A stretch of DNA of 64,000 nucleotides from Bactericera cockerelli (Eukaryota; Arthropoda; Insecta; Hemiptera; Triozidae): contig CM044965.1 of the NCBI GenBank assembly GCA_024516035.1, positions 2,090,146-2,154,145 on the forward strand, given 5' to 3'. A model generated the notes under the pieces. It was not told the DNA's origin. It saw only the letters and a program-made list of their open reading frames with translations, and ran no database searches. Each line of letters opens with the position of its first letter. The first letter of the stretch is position 1. Shown here piece by piece: positions 21,848 to 32,704 of the stretch. The position numbers were made by a program, and so were the translations under genes.

Positions 21848-22165
21848 AATGGGAAACGTTCAGAGAGGTTAGAATTTGGATGGGTGACCATTGACATTCA
21901 AACCTCGTGATGTTCGCTTGTCCCGGCCCCACTCATGCTGGGTGAGGTTAATTTGAGTAGCTGGTTTGTGAGTATCCAGCGAAAGGAGGGTAAAACCTTC
22001 GTCGTGATATGACCATGGAGTTGAAAGCAACTTCTAGGGAGAACTGAAAATTTCAGCGAGGGGGAAATACGACAGTGGGAAACAGCTCATACTCCTATTT
22101 TCCCCAGGTACCTCATCATGGGTGTCGGTTAACCGGGGACTTTACAAACTGCAGTTTTTTTTTTC
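21848..22165 (+). repeat. 5S-derived SINE (family G), 5'-truncated, with extra tail
   Basis: Carries GGTTAGAATTTGGATGGGTG, which keeps the 5S C-box-like GGATGGGTGACC, then CATTCAAACCTCGTGATGTT and the family body. After GTTGAAAGCAACTT an additional ~110 bp leads to a poly-T-like end. Confidence 0.75.
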
Positions 22166-22482
22166 AGTGATGTCATCAGATAGGATTCTCAGGATCCATA
22201 CCGGTATCATGATGAAGCCACACACACACAGCACAACACACACCTATCTATAATTTTACCAGGCCAGTAGGTTACCTCTCTGAGTATCCAGAACAATTTG
22301 CATATTTTCCATTGTGTTTGCATATTTTACATTATGTACTGGTAATTGTTATTCATAATATCCAGACTCAACACAAGATACATACAGACTATTGTATGTA
22401 ACCATGTACTTATACTATGTATGTATGTACTTGCACATAATTATTATGTTCGTGTGCAATTTTTTTTTATTTTAAATTTGAG

Positions 22483-22694
22483 TGTTTCACAGCCTTTTTT
22501 TTATATCGTGGCCATGAAACAGGAGCTACTGTAGAAGCTTGTGGTCTGTGTTGTACCCTGCCCAATTGCCCATGCCGTAGTATGCCTCCCCTCTGATGAG
22601 CGAGAAGTGACACAATATTTCCCATTTAGGTGCTGTGTCAACACAAGCGCACCGGAAGGTATCCCTTACAAACAAATGTAACCAAATCTAGAGT
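22483..22694 (-). repeat. SINE family D, 5'-truncated
   Basis: Reverse copy from GGGATACCTTCCGGTGCGCT to TGTTTCATGGCCACGA and the A-rich tail; the tRNA-like head is absent. Confidence 0.75.
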
Positions 22695-22724
22695 AAGTAT
22701 AAGTAGTGCTCTATTTAAACTGTC

Positions 22725-22815
22725 TGAGTGAGAGAGAGAGAGACAGGGACAGAGAGAGATAGAGGATATAGGGGTAGAGGAATAGAGAGAGAAAGAGAGA
22801 GAATAAGATAGAGAG
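22725..22815. repeat. (GA)-rich tract
   Basis: GAGAGAGAGACAGGGACAGA-type purine repeat. Confidence 0.85.
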
Positions 22816-22825
22816 TTAAAAGTTA

Positions 22826-22972
22826 TCATAAGTATTTGTGTTAATTACTTTTGTTATATCACAACTATACTTAACCTCGCTTTAGAAAATCCACTCTGAA
22901 TCCGGGACTTGAACCACCGACCTCCAGGTTACAAGTCCACCGCCTTATCGATCAAGCTACTGAGGTCCGTAG
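22826..22972 (-). repeat. SINE family A, full
   Basis: Reverse copy: CAGTAGCTTGATCGATAAGG, CGGTGGACTTGTAACCTGGA, GGTGGTTCAAGTCCCGG, then the body to GTTAATTAC..AAATACT. Confidence 0.82.
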
Positions 22973-23895
22973 AAAGGCATTTCCCTTAACCCTAAAAAAC
23001 TGAAAGCATTCGCAAAACGCGTAGACAGCCAAAGGTATCACCGACTCTATCAATTAAGAGAGGAATATCAAGGGGACTTTAATTGACAGATAAATCTTTC
23101 GAATAATCCCCATTCCCAAAACTTTTCCAACCCCAAAATCTCTCCACCCCAGTTTCCGATCTTCCTATCTCCTCTCCAATTTCCCATTTCCTCTTCTACT
23201 CCTATTCGTTCCCCCCCCCAATCTCCTCCCCAATTTCCCATCGCCTCTTCTCCCCCAATTTTTCGGCACTCCCCACCGCTATACCTAACTCTATCCTTTA
23301 ATTCCAATGAACCAATATCTCGTTCTATTCGCAATATTTCCCAATTTATTCTTCTCTTCGTTTTTTCTTATATCCGTGTTCCGTGAACCATCGGTACTTA
23401 CTTTTTTCTCCGTGTCCATGTGTGATGTCATGGTGGTGGAAGGATTCTTATAGGTGAACCCTTTGGACTCCCAGAACCAGTGTTCTGGCCTCCTTCCGTG
23501 TCCAGTTTGTAGTGTCTATCAGTATAGTGTTTGGAAATAATGCAATTAAAGCAGACAATTTTAAAAATATTTCTTAATATTTGCTAGGTATTTCAATTTC
23601 AGCAAACCTTCAAATTTTCCCAACGGGTCAACTGCAAATGAATTTTTTTAGTGACCGACTGATTCTATGGTAAATACTATACCAGAAAAGCTATTTGCGC
23701 GATCAAAACCAGAAAAAACAAACGCGAAAGATCTTAAAAAAAAACTTTTTAATGTTTGCGAATCGGAAAAAAGCCGATACGTATTTGTGATTTCATATTT
23801 ACAGAGTTGGATTTTCTAGTCTACCTACATGTTCTTAATGGGATTTTTTTTTCTACCAATGATTTCATAGTGTTCTGGGCTTCGGACGCCTTTAT
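22973..23895. other. no gene; C/T-rich patch and family K fragment
   Basis: 23090-23280 is C-rich on the plus strand (CCCCAATTTCCCATCGCC and similar). 23400-23510 is a reverse family K fragment (CTGGTTCTGGGAGTCCAAAG on the minus strand). The remainder is AT-rich. No gene seen. Confidence 0.55.
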
Positions 23896-24140
23896 CTATC
23901 TCTCTCTCTCTCACTTTTTTTCTCTCCCCTCTATCTCGCTCCCTCTTTCTCTCTACTTTCCTCTCTCCCTCTCTCTCTCTCTCTCATTATTTTTTCTCTC
24001 CCCCCCCTCTATCTCCCGCTCTCACTATTTTTCTCTCTCTCCAACTGTATCTCTCTCTCTCTGTCTCTCCCTCTCTTTCTCAGTCTCCCTTTCTCTCAAT
24101 CTATCTATTTATCTCCCTCTTTCTCTCTCATTCAGTAATA
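23896..24140. repeat. (CT)-rich tract
   Basis: CTCTCTC/CCCTCTATCTC repeats. The Ser/Leu frame across it is an artefact. Confidence 0.9.
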
Positions 24141-24439
24141 GTTAGAACTGTCGAAATCGGAAACAGAGTATCTAACTAAGAACATTTGAAGGCGCAATGA
24201 GACAGAAGGAGTTTGGAGCGAAAAAACATTAATCAATCAGCGGAAAGATATTTTATTTAACATTTTTTAAAGAATTTTATTCAAAGCTCCGACGGGAAAT
24301 CTATTGAATTTAAATGATACTGTCTGATTTTCTTTCTGTATTGTCTGAAGCGGTGTTTATTTAGGTTTTTCATCTTCTTATTTAGGTTTTTTCCTTCTTC
24401 TATTGTTTTTTATTTACTTTCTTCTCCTTTAAGTATTTT

Positions 24440-24640
24440 TCGTTTTTTCAGCCACTGAGAAATAGAGCAAGAAATGAAGATAAATGTAAAATAATATATT
24501 TTTTTACACACAAACGAACACAAAAGGTTCCAAAAGGAGTCATTGAGCAAAAAAATAGTTTTTTTATTACAATAACGAACACAATGCTTCCGATTTCTAA
24601 TATTAGAAATATTACGGAAGTAATATAATTATGTAGATAG
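24440..24640 (-). repeat. repeat family J 5' fragment
   Basis: Reverse copy with the near-palindrome CCGTAATATTTCTAATATTA, GAAATCGGAAGCATTGTGTT and the TTTTGCTC motif. Confidence 0.6.
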
Positions 24641-24930
24641 GTAATAATATGTTTGTGCCAATGTTCAAAAAGCAAGCTCAAATCACCTTGTGCGAAATGT
24701 GCCACTGTATTAATTATTAATATTATGATTGTATTGGTCTTTTCTTTGTAAAACAAAACATTTACCTATTCCAAAATAATTCTCCCCACTTTCCAAAAGT
24801 TTGTCCTCACAAGAAGTCACCTGAATGGTAGCTCAAATTCATCCCGATAAAATCCAGCAGAATCAGGAAGTCTCAGATTTCCGGATATTTTATGTAAATT
24901 TGAAACGGGAAAAATTGAAATCATCCCCTG
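24641..24930. other. no gene seen
   Basis: AT-rich spacer. Confidence 0.5.
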
Positions 24931-24934
24931 CCCC

Positions 24935-25640
24935 CTATGCCCCCCCCCCCCCTCCGTCCCTCCTTACATCTGACTCTTCCGTTTTTCTCTCCCTCCCTAT
25001 CCTTCAAAATCCCTTTTCCCTCCTTTTTATCCCTCAATCTCTCTTTTGATGCTCTTCCTTGTTGTAACTTTTTCCCTCTTTCGCTCAATTTCTATCTCTC
25101 TCTCTCTTTCTCTCTCTCTCTCCCTCCCTCTCTCTTATCTATCCCTCTTTCTCTTATCAATTTCTCTTTTTCATTCTCTCACGATTGATATTCTCCTTCC
25201 TCTACATAATTTTTGATACTCTTTATCTTTCTCTTCTCTCTCTCCCTCTCTTATCTTTCTCCTCCCTTACTTCATCCTTCCTCTACTCTGTCACTACCCA
25301 GAGGTCACTTGAGTGATTTATATGCAAATGCATATTCGAATCTCTCTCTTTTTTCCCTCTCTTTTCTCCCTAACTCCCTCTATTTCTCTCTCTTCTTCCC
25401 TCTCTTTCCTCCCTAACTCCCTCTATCTCTCTCGCTTCTTCCCTCTCTTTCCTCCCTAACTCCCTCTATCTCTCTCTCTTCTTCCTTCTCTTTCCTCCCT
25501 AACTCCCTCTATCTCTCTCTCTCTCTTCTTCCCTCTCTTTCCTCCCTAACTCCCTCTATCTCTCTCGCTTCTTCCCTCTCTTTCCTCCCTAACTCCTTCT
25601 AATATCTCTTTCTCTCTCCCTTCGTCTCTCTCTTTCTCCC
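24935..25640. repeat. polypyrimidine region with a 57-bp minisatellite
   Basis: C/T-dominated on the plus strand. From about 25350 to 25605 it becomes a tandem array of about five units of CTTCCCTCTCTTTCCTCCCT followed by AACTCCCTCTATCTCTCT. Confidence 0.88.
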
Positions 25641-25692
25641 CTTCTCTAATATTATCAATATTATCATTCCTTCACCTTTTTTCTTCCAACTT

Positions 25693-25850
25693 TAGATATC
25701 ACGGTCTTGGTCTAGTAATCCAGAGGTCGCGGGTTCGAAATCCAGCCAGGACATGATCCTTCCCTAAGTGATTTTGACCATATAATAGTACGTTTTGGGT
25801 TACTGCTGGAATAATCGCATACTCAAAAATTAATTGGGCAGTATAAAGTC
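25693..25850 (+). repeat. SINE family F
   Basis: Head with CTTGGTCTAGTAATCCAGAG, the B-box-like GTCGCGGGTTCGAAATCC, AGCCAGGACATGATC, then GGGTTACTGCTGGAATAATC and GGCAGTATAAA. Confidence 0.75.
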
Positions 25851-26062
25851 TGGCTGGGGGACTATAAACAGGGAGTAGACGAGCAGTCTGGCTGGGAGAC
25901 TATAAACACTATAAACAGGGAGTAGACCAGCATTGGCTTGGTTCTGGGGGCCCTTGTCAATTATTAGCCTCCTTGTAAAGACAGTGGTAAAGTGCTGAGT
26001 CATTCCTCCACTGTCTGGCTACCATCGTTCACGATGACGCCACCCTATGATGATGATGATAG
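25848..26062 (+). repeat. repeat family I copy
   Basis: GTCTGGCTGGGGGACTATAA repeated, GGGAGTAGACCAGCATTGGC, CCACTGTCTGGCTACCATCG, ending in (GAT)n. Starts where the family F copy ends. Confidence 0.7.
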
Positions 26063-26139
26063 TCTAGTCTCTTGAAGACCTCTACTACCAATAGGTATAC
26101 ATTATTGCATAATACCTCTTTTTTTTAAATTATATAGGT

Positions 26140-26372
26140 TTAACGTCGCTTTCAACTGCATGGTCATATCACGACGAGAGTTTTACCCTCCATTCACAGG
26201 AAACTCACAAACCAGCTACTCAAATTAACCTCACCCAGCCTGAGTGGGACCGGCAAGAGCCAGCATCACGAGAGGGTTCGAATTTGAATGCATGCCATTG
26301 TTACCCGTACAAGTCTTAGCTTCGCTGGACGTTGATTAACTTCAGTCAGTGAGTGTTCAACGTGCCAGCGAC
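26140..26372 (-). repeat. 5S-derived SINE (family G)
   Basis: Reverse copy: GCGTGAGTCGCTGGCACGTT, CTGAAGTTAATCAACGTCCA, GCGAAGCTAAGACTTG, then the family body (GGCTGGGTGAGGTTAATTTG, GTCGTGATATGACCATGCAG). Confidence 0.82.
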
Positions 26373-26499
26373 TCACGCTACATGATACTTTGTATTTTTC
26401 TTTTTTTAATACATACAATTTAAAAAATACTTTGTATACAACATACAATGTTTTTTTCTTTAATAAATAAATTCATTAGATATAGGTATTACATCTCTG

Positions 26500-26630
26500 G
26501 AATGAAACAGAAACTGCTCGAACCTGCAAAACAAAATATGAAAAAATTGAATTTGGAGCAAAAATTATTTATTTTATTACAAAAAATAACACAATACTTT
26601 TTTAGAGCAACTTATAACTTGACAACAATA
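26500..26630 (-). repeat. family J fragment
   Basis: Reverse, diverged fragment (TTTGCTCCAAATTCAATTTT). A second J palindrome lies at 26843-26880. Confidence 0.5.
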
Positions 26631-26644
26631 TATACTTCGTTTAT

Positions 26645-26690
26645 TTGAGCAACATCGCTAAGGCTCAGAGGCCTTAGCGATGTTGCTCAA
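26645..26690. repeat. perfect 20-bp inverted repeat (hairpin)
   Basis: TTGAGCAACATCGCTAAGGC at 26645-26664 is exactly mirrored at 26671-26690, with a 6-base loop TCAGAG. Not part of a repeat recognised elsewhere in the window. Confidence 0.9.
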
Positions 26691-27017
26691 GAAAGAGAGT
26701 GATGGCCCTTCCTTATGAAGATGGTGCTGGAAAGCCCGTATTTTATTGTTGAATTTTTTTTATGTATTTATTATTTATAAATTAAATATACGAGTACTTT
26801 ATATGCTTGCCTCACAGGAAATCACTTATTAAAAAAACACAATACTTCCGATTTCTAATTTTAGAAATTTCCGGAAGTAAAATCTGGTTCTATCAAATAT
26901 ATTAATTATATTTTATTTCTTTGCTTTGCTTTCAGGTAAGATTTCATGTAAACTATTAGTGACGAGAATAAAATTGTAAGTATTTAGTAGGTACTAATTT
27001 TTTTTCTTTTTTTTTTT

Positions 27018-27090
27018 GTGGGGTTTAACGTTGCTTTCAACTGCATAGTCATATCACGACGGGGGTGTTACCCTTCCCCTACAGAATTTA
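27018..27090 (-). repeat. 5S-derived SINE 3' tail
   Basis: Reverse fragment: CCCCGTCGTGATATGACTAT, GCAGTTGAAAGCAACGTTAA, ACCCC. Confidence 0.65.
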
Positions 27091-27324
27091 AAATGGTATA
27101 GATTTATTGAAAATATATGGTACCCTTTCTTAAAGCTTTTTTTTATTAATACTTTTATTTACAATCTACAATGCTTAGTATAGGAAAATACAAATTGTAA
27201 TAAGTAAATTTGATGTAGTAGATATGACATGGAGGAGAAGTAGCCCGATGACTACACTCCTTTCAAAATTGCAATATTCTGCTAGCTGTTTGTTTAGGTT
27301 CTTAAAGCTAAAAAAAACTTTTTA

Positions 27325-27392
27325 CTGATTCGAACCAACGGATCCCTACGCTACCTAGACTACCAGACTAGCGCATTAATCACTAGGCTACT
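27325..27392 (-). repeat. SINE family B head
   Basis: Reverse: TAATGCGCTAGTCTGGTAGT, GTAGCGTAGGGATCCGTTGG and TTCGAATC. Confidence 0.65.
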
Positions 27393-27411
27393 GATAATAG
27401 GTCGTACATCC

Positions 27412-27600
27412 TGATAAGGGTTGGATAGAAGAGATTGCCACAGGCAATAATCCCGCCCTTTAGGTATTAGGACATTAGCTTCATTGTCTTTTTTGTTCTT
27501 GTTTCTTTATTCAATCTATTTTTTTTTCTTTATAATTTCATTGTATTTTACTGTATATATTTTTGTATTACCTAATAAAGCATACCTACTATGGTAGTAA
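27412..27600 (+). repeat. non-LTR hairpin-tail 3' end
   Basis: GGGTTGGATAGAAGAGATTG, hairpin ATTGCC ACA GGCAAT, CCCGCCCTTTAGGTATTAGG, then T-rich DNA and AATAAAGCA near the end. Confidence 0.72.
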
Positions 27601-27642
27601 TATGAGACAGGTAAATATTACCATCACAGCTGATTGGCTATA

Positions 27643-28525
27643 CAGGGTGAGCATAAAGTCTCACCCCACCCCCCGTATATCGAGAATGGCTGAAAATACA
27701 AGAAAACGCTAAAACCCGTATTCCTTAACATTTAGGGGGATTAATTTTCAGCAAAAAAAATTTGCCTACACGGCCCCAGTCAGGCTGGGCATGGACCAAC
27801 TTTAAAATCTTAAATAGAATGGTATGTCTTGTGGCATATTATTTTAAAGGTCTAATAGAGAGAAGTTCATTACAACAAATTTCAGTGAGTTACAACTTAC
27901 CGTTCTCGAGATACAGGGTCGAACGTCCTGCGTAATATCCATATATTTTGACCTATAACTCGTTAAACGTAAATTATAGAAAAATGAAATTAGTTGATAA
28001 TAACTCCTTATGACAAGCCCTGTCGAAAAAGTTATAACTCGACATACTCTGTTGATGTTAGTTTCTGGTCGGTTTCGTCAGCTAGCCGGACGAACAGTCA
28101 GAAAAATTTTAACGAAAAAACAAATCAAGTTTTAACTTGTTCGAAAGTTCTTGCCATAAGGAGTTATTATCAACAAATTTCATTTTTCTGGAATTTACGG
28201 TCAACGAGTTATGGGTCAAAATATATGGATATTACGCAGGATGTCCGACCCTGTATCTCGAGAACGGTAAGTTGTAGCTCACTGAAATTTGTTGTAATGA
28301 ACTTCTTTCTATGAGACCTTTAAAACAATATGCCACAAGACATACCATTCTATTTAAGATTTTAAAATTGGTTCATGCCCAGCCTGACTGGGGCCGTGTA
28401 GGCAAATTTTTTTTTGATGAAAATTAATCCCCCTAAAAGTTAAGGAATACGGGTTTTTGCGTTTCCTTGTATTTTCAGCCATTCTCGAGATACGGGGGGT
28501 GGGGTGAGACTTTGTGCTCACCCTG
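27643..28525. mobile_element. foldback DNA element with ~380-bp inverted arms
   Basis: Outer ends CAGGGTGAGCATAAAGTCTC and the complement GAGACTTTGTGCTCACCCTG, flanked by TA on both sides (27641-27642, 28526-28527). The inverted similarity runs inward for about 380 bp, for example ACCGTTCTCGAGATACAGGG on the left against its complement at 28246-28267. A ~120-bp centre remains. The TA target and end sequence suggest a Tc1/mariner-type foldback MITE; no coding capacity is seen. Confidence 0.85.
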
Positions 28526-29425
28526 TATAAATATATATCAGTAGAAAATAACGTAAATATTCAACAAAATTGATTTCATTTTTTTACCCCCATTACCAAT
28601 GCACGTGGGTGGTCGGGCGTCACCTCCATGCTACATGTCGCTTGCTTCATGTCGCATGCTTCAATTTCCCCAGCGCCCAACGAGTCCAAAATTAGAACCC
28701 CGGCATCTCTGGACAAGAATTTCACGGCTATTTTTAAGATTTTCAGTCACCCGAAAAAATGAATAACAATACAGACGCATTATTTCTACTTAGTTAATAG
28801 TATTATTATGATTTTTTTCTGGGAAAATATTGTGTATTGTACCTACACATTCAGAGATACCCTGTCAGTTATGGACACATTGCTTCCTCATGAATTTCCG
28901 ACTTTTCTATGTCAATATATATTATATATTTTTTTTTGTTTAACTAAATCACTTATAAATGTTAGCTATAATTATACTCATTCAATTGAGTGGGGCGTTC
29001 TTACTTTTTTAACCACGAAGTGGTGTTTTTGAGGGGATACATATAACAGCCCGACGGACAGACAGACACAAAACTAAAAGTCCAGAAATATGAGGAAAAA
29101 AAATTGAAATTGGAGCAAAGAAAATATTTTTGTTGTTGTTGATACATTGGATATTAACGGAAGTAAAAAAACCCTACATTGTATAATGGATTATTGCTGC
29201 ATACAATAAATTTAATATTGAATTTTTTTGTTTATCATTTTTGAACTGGAGACCAATATTGGAAATAATAATATGCCAATGCATTCTGTGGTTCACGAGG
29301 AGTCCAAAATTAGAACAACAAACATACCGGAAAAGTAAACTCACGGATATTTTTAAGATTTTCAAGTCACTCTAAACACACGTTTTTTTTTTCTTCTTAT
29401 TATCACTTTATTGCTAGTTAGTGCA
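28526..29425. other. no gene; fragments of family J
   Basis: AT-rich. 29040-29170 holds a reverse family J fragment (GTCCGTCGGGC, ATTTCAATTTTTTTTCCTCA on the minus strand). A diverged direct repeat (GTCCAAAATTAGAAC.. TATTTTTAAGATTTTCA) occurs at about 28683-28750 and 29300-29365. No gene seen. Confidence 0.5.
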
Positions 29426-29550
29426 CTGGTAGTTAAGTGGTTAACGCGCTAGCCTGGTAATCCGGGTAGCGTAGGGATCCGTTGGTTCGATTCCCACTCA
29501 GTGCATGAATTTATTTGAGTTTGTGACTACGTAAAAATAAGACTAAAATT
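29425..29550 (+). repeat. SINE family B head
   Basis: GTGGTTAACGCGCTAGCCTG, GTAATCCGGGTAGCGTAGGG and the B-box-like GTTGGTTCGATTCCC, with flanks GCACTGGTA/CAGTGCA that pair like an acceptor stem. Confidence 0.78.
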
Positions 29551-29598
29551 ATTATTTTGTTATTATTTTTATATAATATTATTTTTATATAATAGAGT

Positions 29599-29880
29599 TG
29601 TCACTGTGGCAGAGCGAGTTAGCGCGCTAGGCATTGCACACATGGTGACCTGGGTTCGATTCCCAGCGGGGGAGGATTTTTTCTGCTCTGTACTTGGATG
29701 TTCGGGGTCCACTCATACCTCGTGAGGAAAAATGAGTAGCTGCTTTAATGTGAAGCAGCGACCAGTGGCAGAATCTTAGGCAAAAAAATAATACAAGATA
29801 TTGTAAATTAAAGTGGTAAAGTCCTATGATTCTGCGCTACCCACTAAAATTGTGACATAATAACACAAAGAAAAAGCATT
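29599..29880 (+). repeat. SINE family C, full
   Basis: GTCACTGTGGCAGAGCGAGT, B-box-like CCTGGGTTCGATTCCCAG, CTGCTCTGTACTTGGATGTT, CTCGTGAGGAAAAATGAG, and the end GATTCTGCGCTACCCACTAA. Confidence 0.82.
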
Positions 29881-29927
29881 ATTATATTATATAATATTAT
29901 CATATCAATGCTTGATCTTAGCTATTA

Positions 29928-30060
29928 TTAGCTTGATCGATAAGGCGGCGGACTTGTAATCTGGAGGTCGGTGGTCCCAAGTTAAGCAAATATTTAGCAA
30001 AGGAGTTTGAGTAGTTGTGATTTATATCACGGCTGTGAATAACACAAATGAAAAATCTTT
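29928..30060 (+). repeat. SINE family A, internally altered
   Basis: TAGCTTGATCGATAAGGCGG and ACTTGTAATCTGGAGGTCGG, but the B box is disrupted (GGTGGTCCCAAGTTAAG) and the TCACGAAAGTGAT palindrome is changed. Confidence 0.7.
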
Positions 30061-30094
30061 TCTAGAGAAATAAACTATGTATATGAGTCTTAGC

Positions 30095-30225
30095 AGGACA
30101 CCTGGATAAACTAGGACGTTAAAACCAAATAGAATCAGTTAAGATCCAATGTCTGAGCTCCTAACATTATCTCACCACCGTGATATAGGTATCTGAGCCT
30201 ATATCACGGAAACGGAATTATTATT
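30095..30225 (+). repeat. SINE family H 3' tail
   Basis: AGGACGTTAAAACCAAATAG, CCGTGATATAGGTATCTGAG and CACGGAAACGGAATTATTAT, shared with the chimeric SINE at 54652-54992. Confidence 0.65.
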
Positions 30226-30289
30226 ATTATAGTGTTATCAATATTATTCATTATTGAGCGTTGGACATAATTCAATTGAGTCTCATTTA

Positions 30290-30302
30290 GGAAGGAGAGA
30301 GG

Positions 30303-30363
<61 letters not shown>

Positions 30364-30530
30364 GAGAGAAGGAAAGAGACAGGGGAAGAGAGAGAGAGAG
30401 AAGGAGAGGAAATAGAGAGAGAAAGAGGACAGAGAGAGAGAAGAGAGAGAGAGGGAGAAAGAGAGAGAGAGAAGAGAGAGAAAGAGAGAAGAGAGAGAGA
30501 GAAAGAGAGAGAGAGGGAGAGAGAGTGAGG
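30290..30530. repeat. (GA)n tract
   Basis: Near-pure GA dinucleotide run in the left 70 bp, then GAGAGGAA-type purine words. Confidence 0.95.
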
Positions 30531-30807
30531 GAACTAAATCGGAATGAATGAGTGAAAATATTAATTGAAATATTATTATGCAACAATAGCACAACTCTAG
30601 TAAATGTGAATCCACTATACTGGGTGTCCCCAACAGTTCATATTATGAAGTAATTGTTCTACCTATACATTATATTCATATCCACCCATGAGGAGAAAAG
30701 ACTGCATGCATATGTAAAGAACTTACCTGTCCATTAGTTAGTCATAAGTTAGATAAGGTGACCATTTTTATACATTTTTCAATGTCTCATGAACAAATAA
30801 GTAATAA

Positions 30808-31064
30808 TAATAATGCTTTTTATTTGTGTCATTATGTCACAGTTTTAGTGGGTAGCGCAGAATCATAGGACTTTACCACTTTAATTTACAATATCTTGTA
30901 TTATTTTTTTGCCTGTGATTATGCCACTGGTCGAGGTATGTATGAGTGGACCCCGAACATCCAAGTAGAGAGCAGAAAAAATCCTGCCCCGCTGGGGATC
31001 GAACCCAGGTCACCATACGTGCCATGCCTAGTGCGCTAACTCACTCTGCCACGGTGACTACTAT
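30808..31064 (-). repeat. SINE family C, full
   Basis: Reverse copy: GTCACCGTGGCAGAGTGAGT, GGTGACCTGGGTTCGATCCC, CTGCTCTCTACTTGGATGTT, and the ATTCTGCGCTACCCACTAAA end. Confidence 0.8.
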
Positions 31065-31495
31065 GAACAAATAAGTATATACTATACTATAATTACCATG
31101 TGTCAAAATATTATATCCAATGATATTTTGGGAGGGTTTACATTATTTTGTCCATGAGAAAGTGCAAATATATTATTTTAAGGATTGCATATTTTTTTCA
31201 GGCGTTTCCTGAAAATTCGAAGAGAGGTGGTTTCTTCTGTAACCCCCCCCTGACTACGTGCCTGCTCACCGCGAATAAAATATACAATGCAGTTATAAAT
31301 TAGATAACGCAGGCAACAATAATATTGAAAAGTGCATACATGAATAAAATTATCATTGATTATTCAGACAGATCACAAGTAGGTCTCAGTCTAAGTCTTG
31401 AACTTGAGTGTAGTAAATAAAAACATTTTTTTAGATAATAAAATAAATATATTTATCAGATAGAAACTCATATGCAAACTTAAATACCTTAAAAA
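31065..31495. other. no gene seen
   Basis: AT-rich spacer. Confidence 0.5.
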
Positions 31496-31504
31496 AAGTT
31501 AGTA

Positions 31505-31655
31505 AAAAGTTATCATAATTGTGTCAATCACTTTCGTGATATCACAACTACTCAATCTTGCTTTACTAAATCTACTCTGAAACCGCCGGGACTTTAACCA
31601 CCGATCTTCAGGTTACAAGTCCGCTGCCTTATCGATCAAGCTACTGAGGTCGGTT
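31505..31655 (-). repeat. SINE family A, full
   Basis: Reverse copy: CAGTAGCTTGATCGATAAGG, CAGCGGACTTGTAACCTGAA, AAGCAAGATTGAGTAGTTGT, GATATCACGAAAGTGATTGA. Confidence 0.82.
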
Positions 31656-31779
31656 TACATCTGAACCACCCCGTATATTTCATCTTGTCAACATAAATGT
31701 GCAGTTCTGTTTATATTTTCAAGGAGCACTGTGTATAGTTGTACACTGTGTAATGCCAACACAATTAACAATTATGTTC

Positions 31780-31960
31780 AGACATCGGGACCGGGACATC
31801 ATTATTATTATAATTATTTATTAGGAGGACAATATTTACAATTTAAAATTTCTACCGATTTCTTTTTTAGATTGAACAAAAAAAAAAAATTTGGTAAAAA
31901 AAAATGTTCATGTCCTAACTAAATGACGGGGGTATTGCCTACGGACACCACTTGTATTGG
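31780..31960 (-). repeat. non-LTR hairpin-tail 3' end
   Basis: Reverse copy: GGCAATACCCCCGTCATTTA, GTTAGGACATGAAC, with AT-rich sequence and a (TAA)n-like end near 31800. Confidence 0.6.
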
Positions 31961-32703
31961 CCATGCCTTCGCACCATGCATCAGTCAAACCTGATTACTA
32001 GTGGTTCTGTGAAGTGTCAACCTCAGACAGATTCTATTATCGAATTATACATATCGAGCATGAGGATATCGAGACCTTCCAGTCAATACACCACTCTATG
32101 GGTTTTGATTAAAAAATATCAACCGACCCAGTTTTGGGGTCTTTTTTCGATTTGATTTTACACTCCACTGTACCCCCTTAGCTTTCACAATCACAAAATA
32201 TCACTAGTAAATTCAAATATTTTTTTAACGACTCTACAACATTTCATTGCTTTATCTATACCTACTTATAAATTAATAATAAAATTAGAAAAATCATGTT
32301 TCATTTTAACCAAAACGGACTCCATGCGGCCCCAAGTGGCCGAAATCAGCCTAAAAACACCAGCTAAAATTCCAACACTTCAGCACAAGATTTTTATCTT
32401 TTGAAGGTGGGTATACGCTATACATAATTATACCATTATACCCACATTATTTGTTGATGATGTTTATTTGTAAAATTAAATACATGGAAACTTAAAAAAT
32501 AAAATAAATAAATGAACATGTATACTAAATTTCAACAATTTGAAAGAATCCGGTTGGGAGTCTTCACGGAAGAGACAGACAGACAAGCCGGGCTTTGTAG
32601 CTGTATATTACCACTGTGCTGTAGCCGGAGCTGTAGCCAACTTTCGTGGCGGAAAATCTTTCTTTTAAAATACCTATCGGTCATCTAATAAAATCTAAGG
32701 GAG
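31961..32703. other. no gene; repeat family M fragment
   Basis: Mostly AT-rich. 32385-32480 (CAGCACAAGATTTTTATCTT, TTGAAGGTGGGTA) is similar, inverted, to 51150-51245. No gene seen. Confidence 0.5.
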
Positions 32704-32704
32704 C

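Noticed and set aside
27994..28314. 106-codon frame inside the foldback element
   Set aside because: It crosses the centre of the inverted repeat and has no domain.
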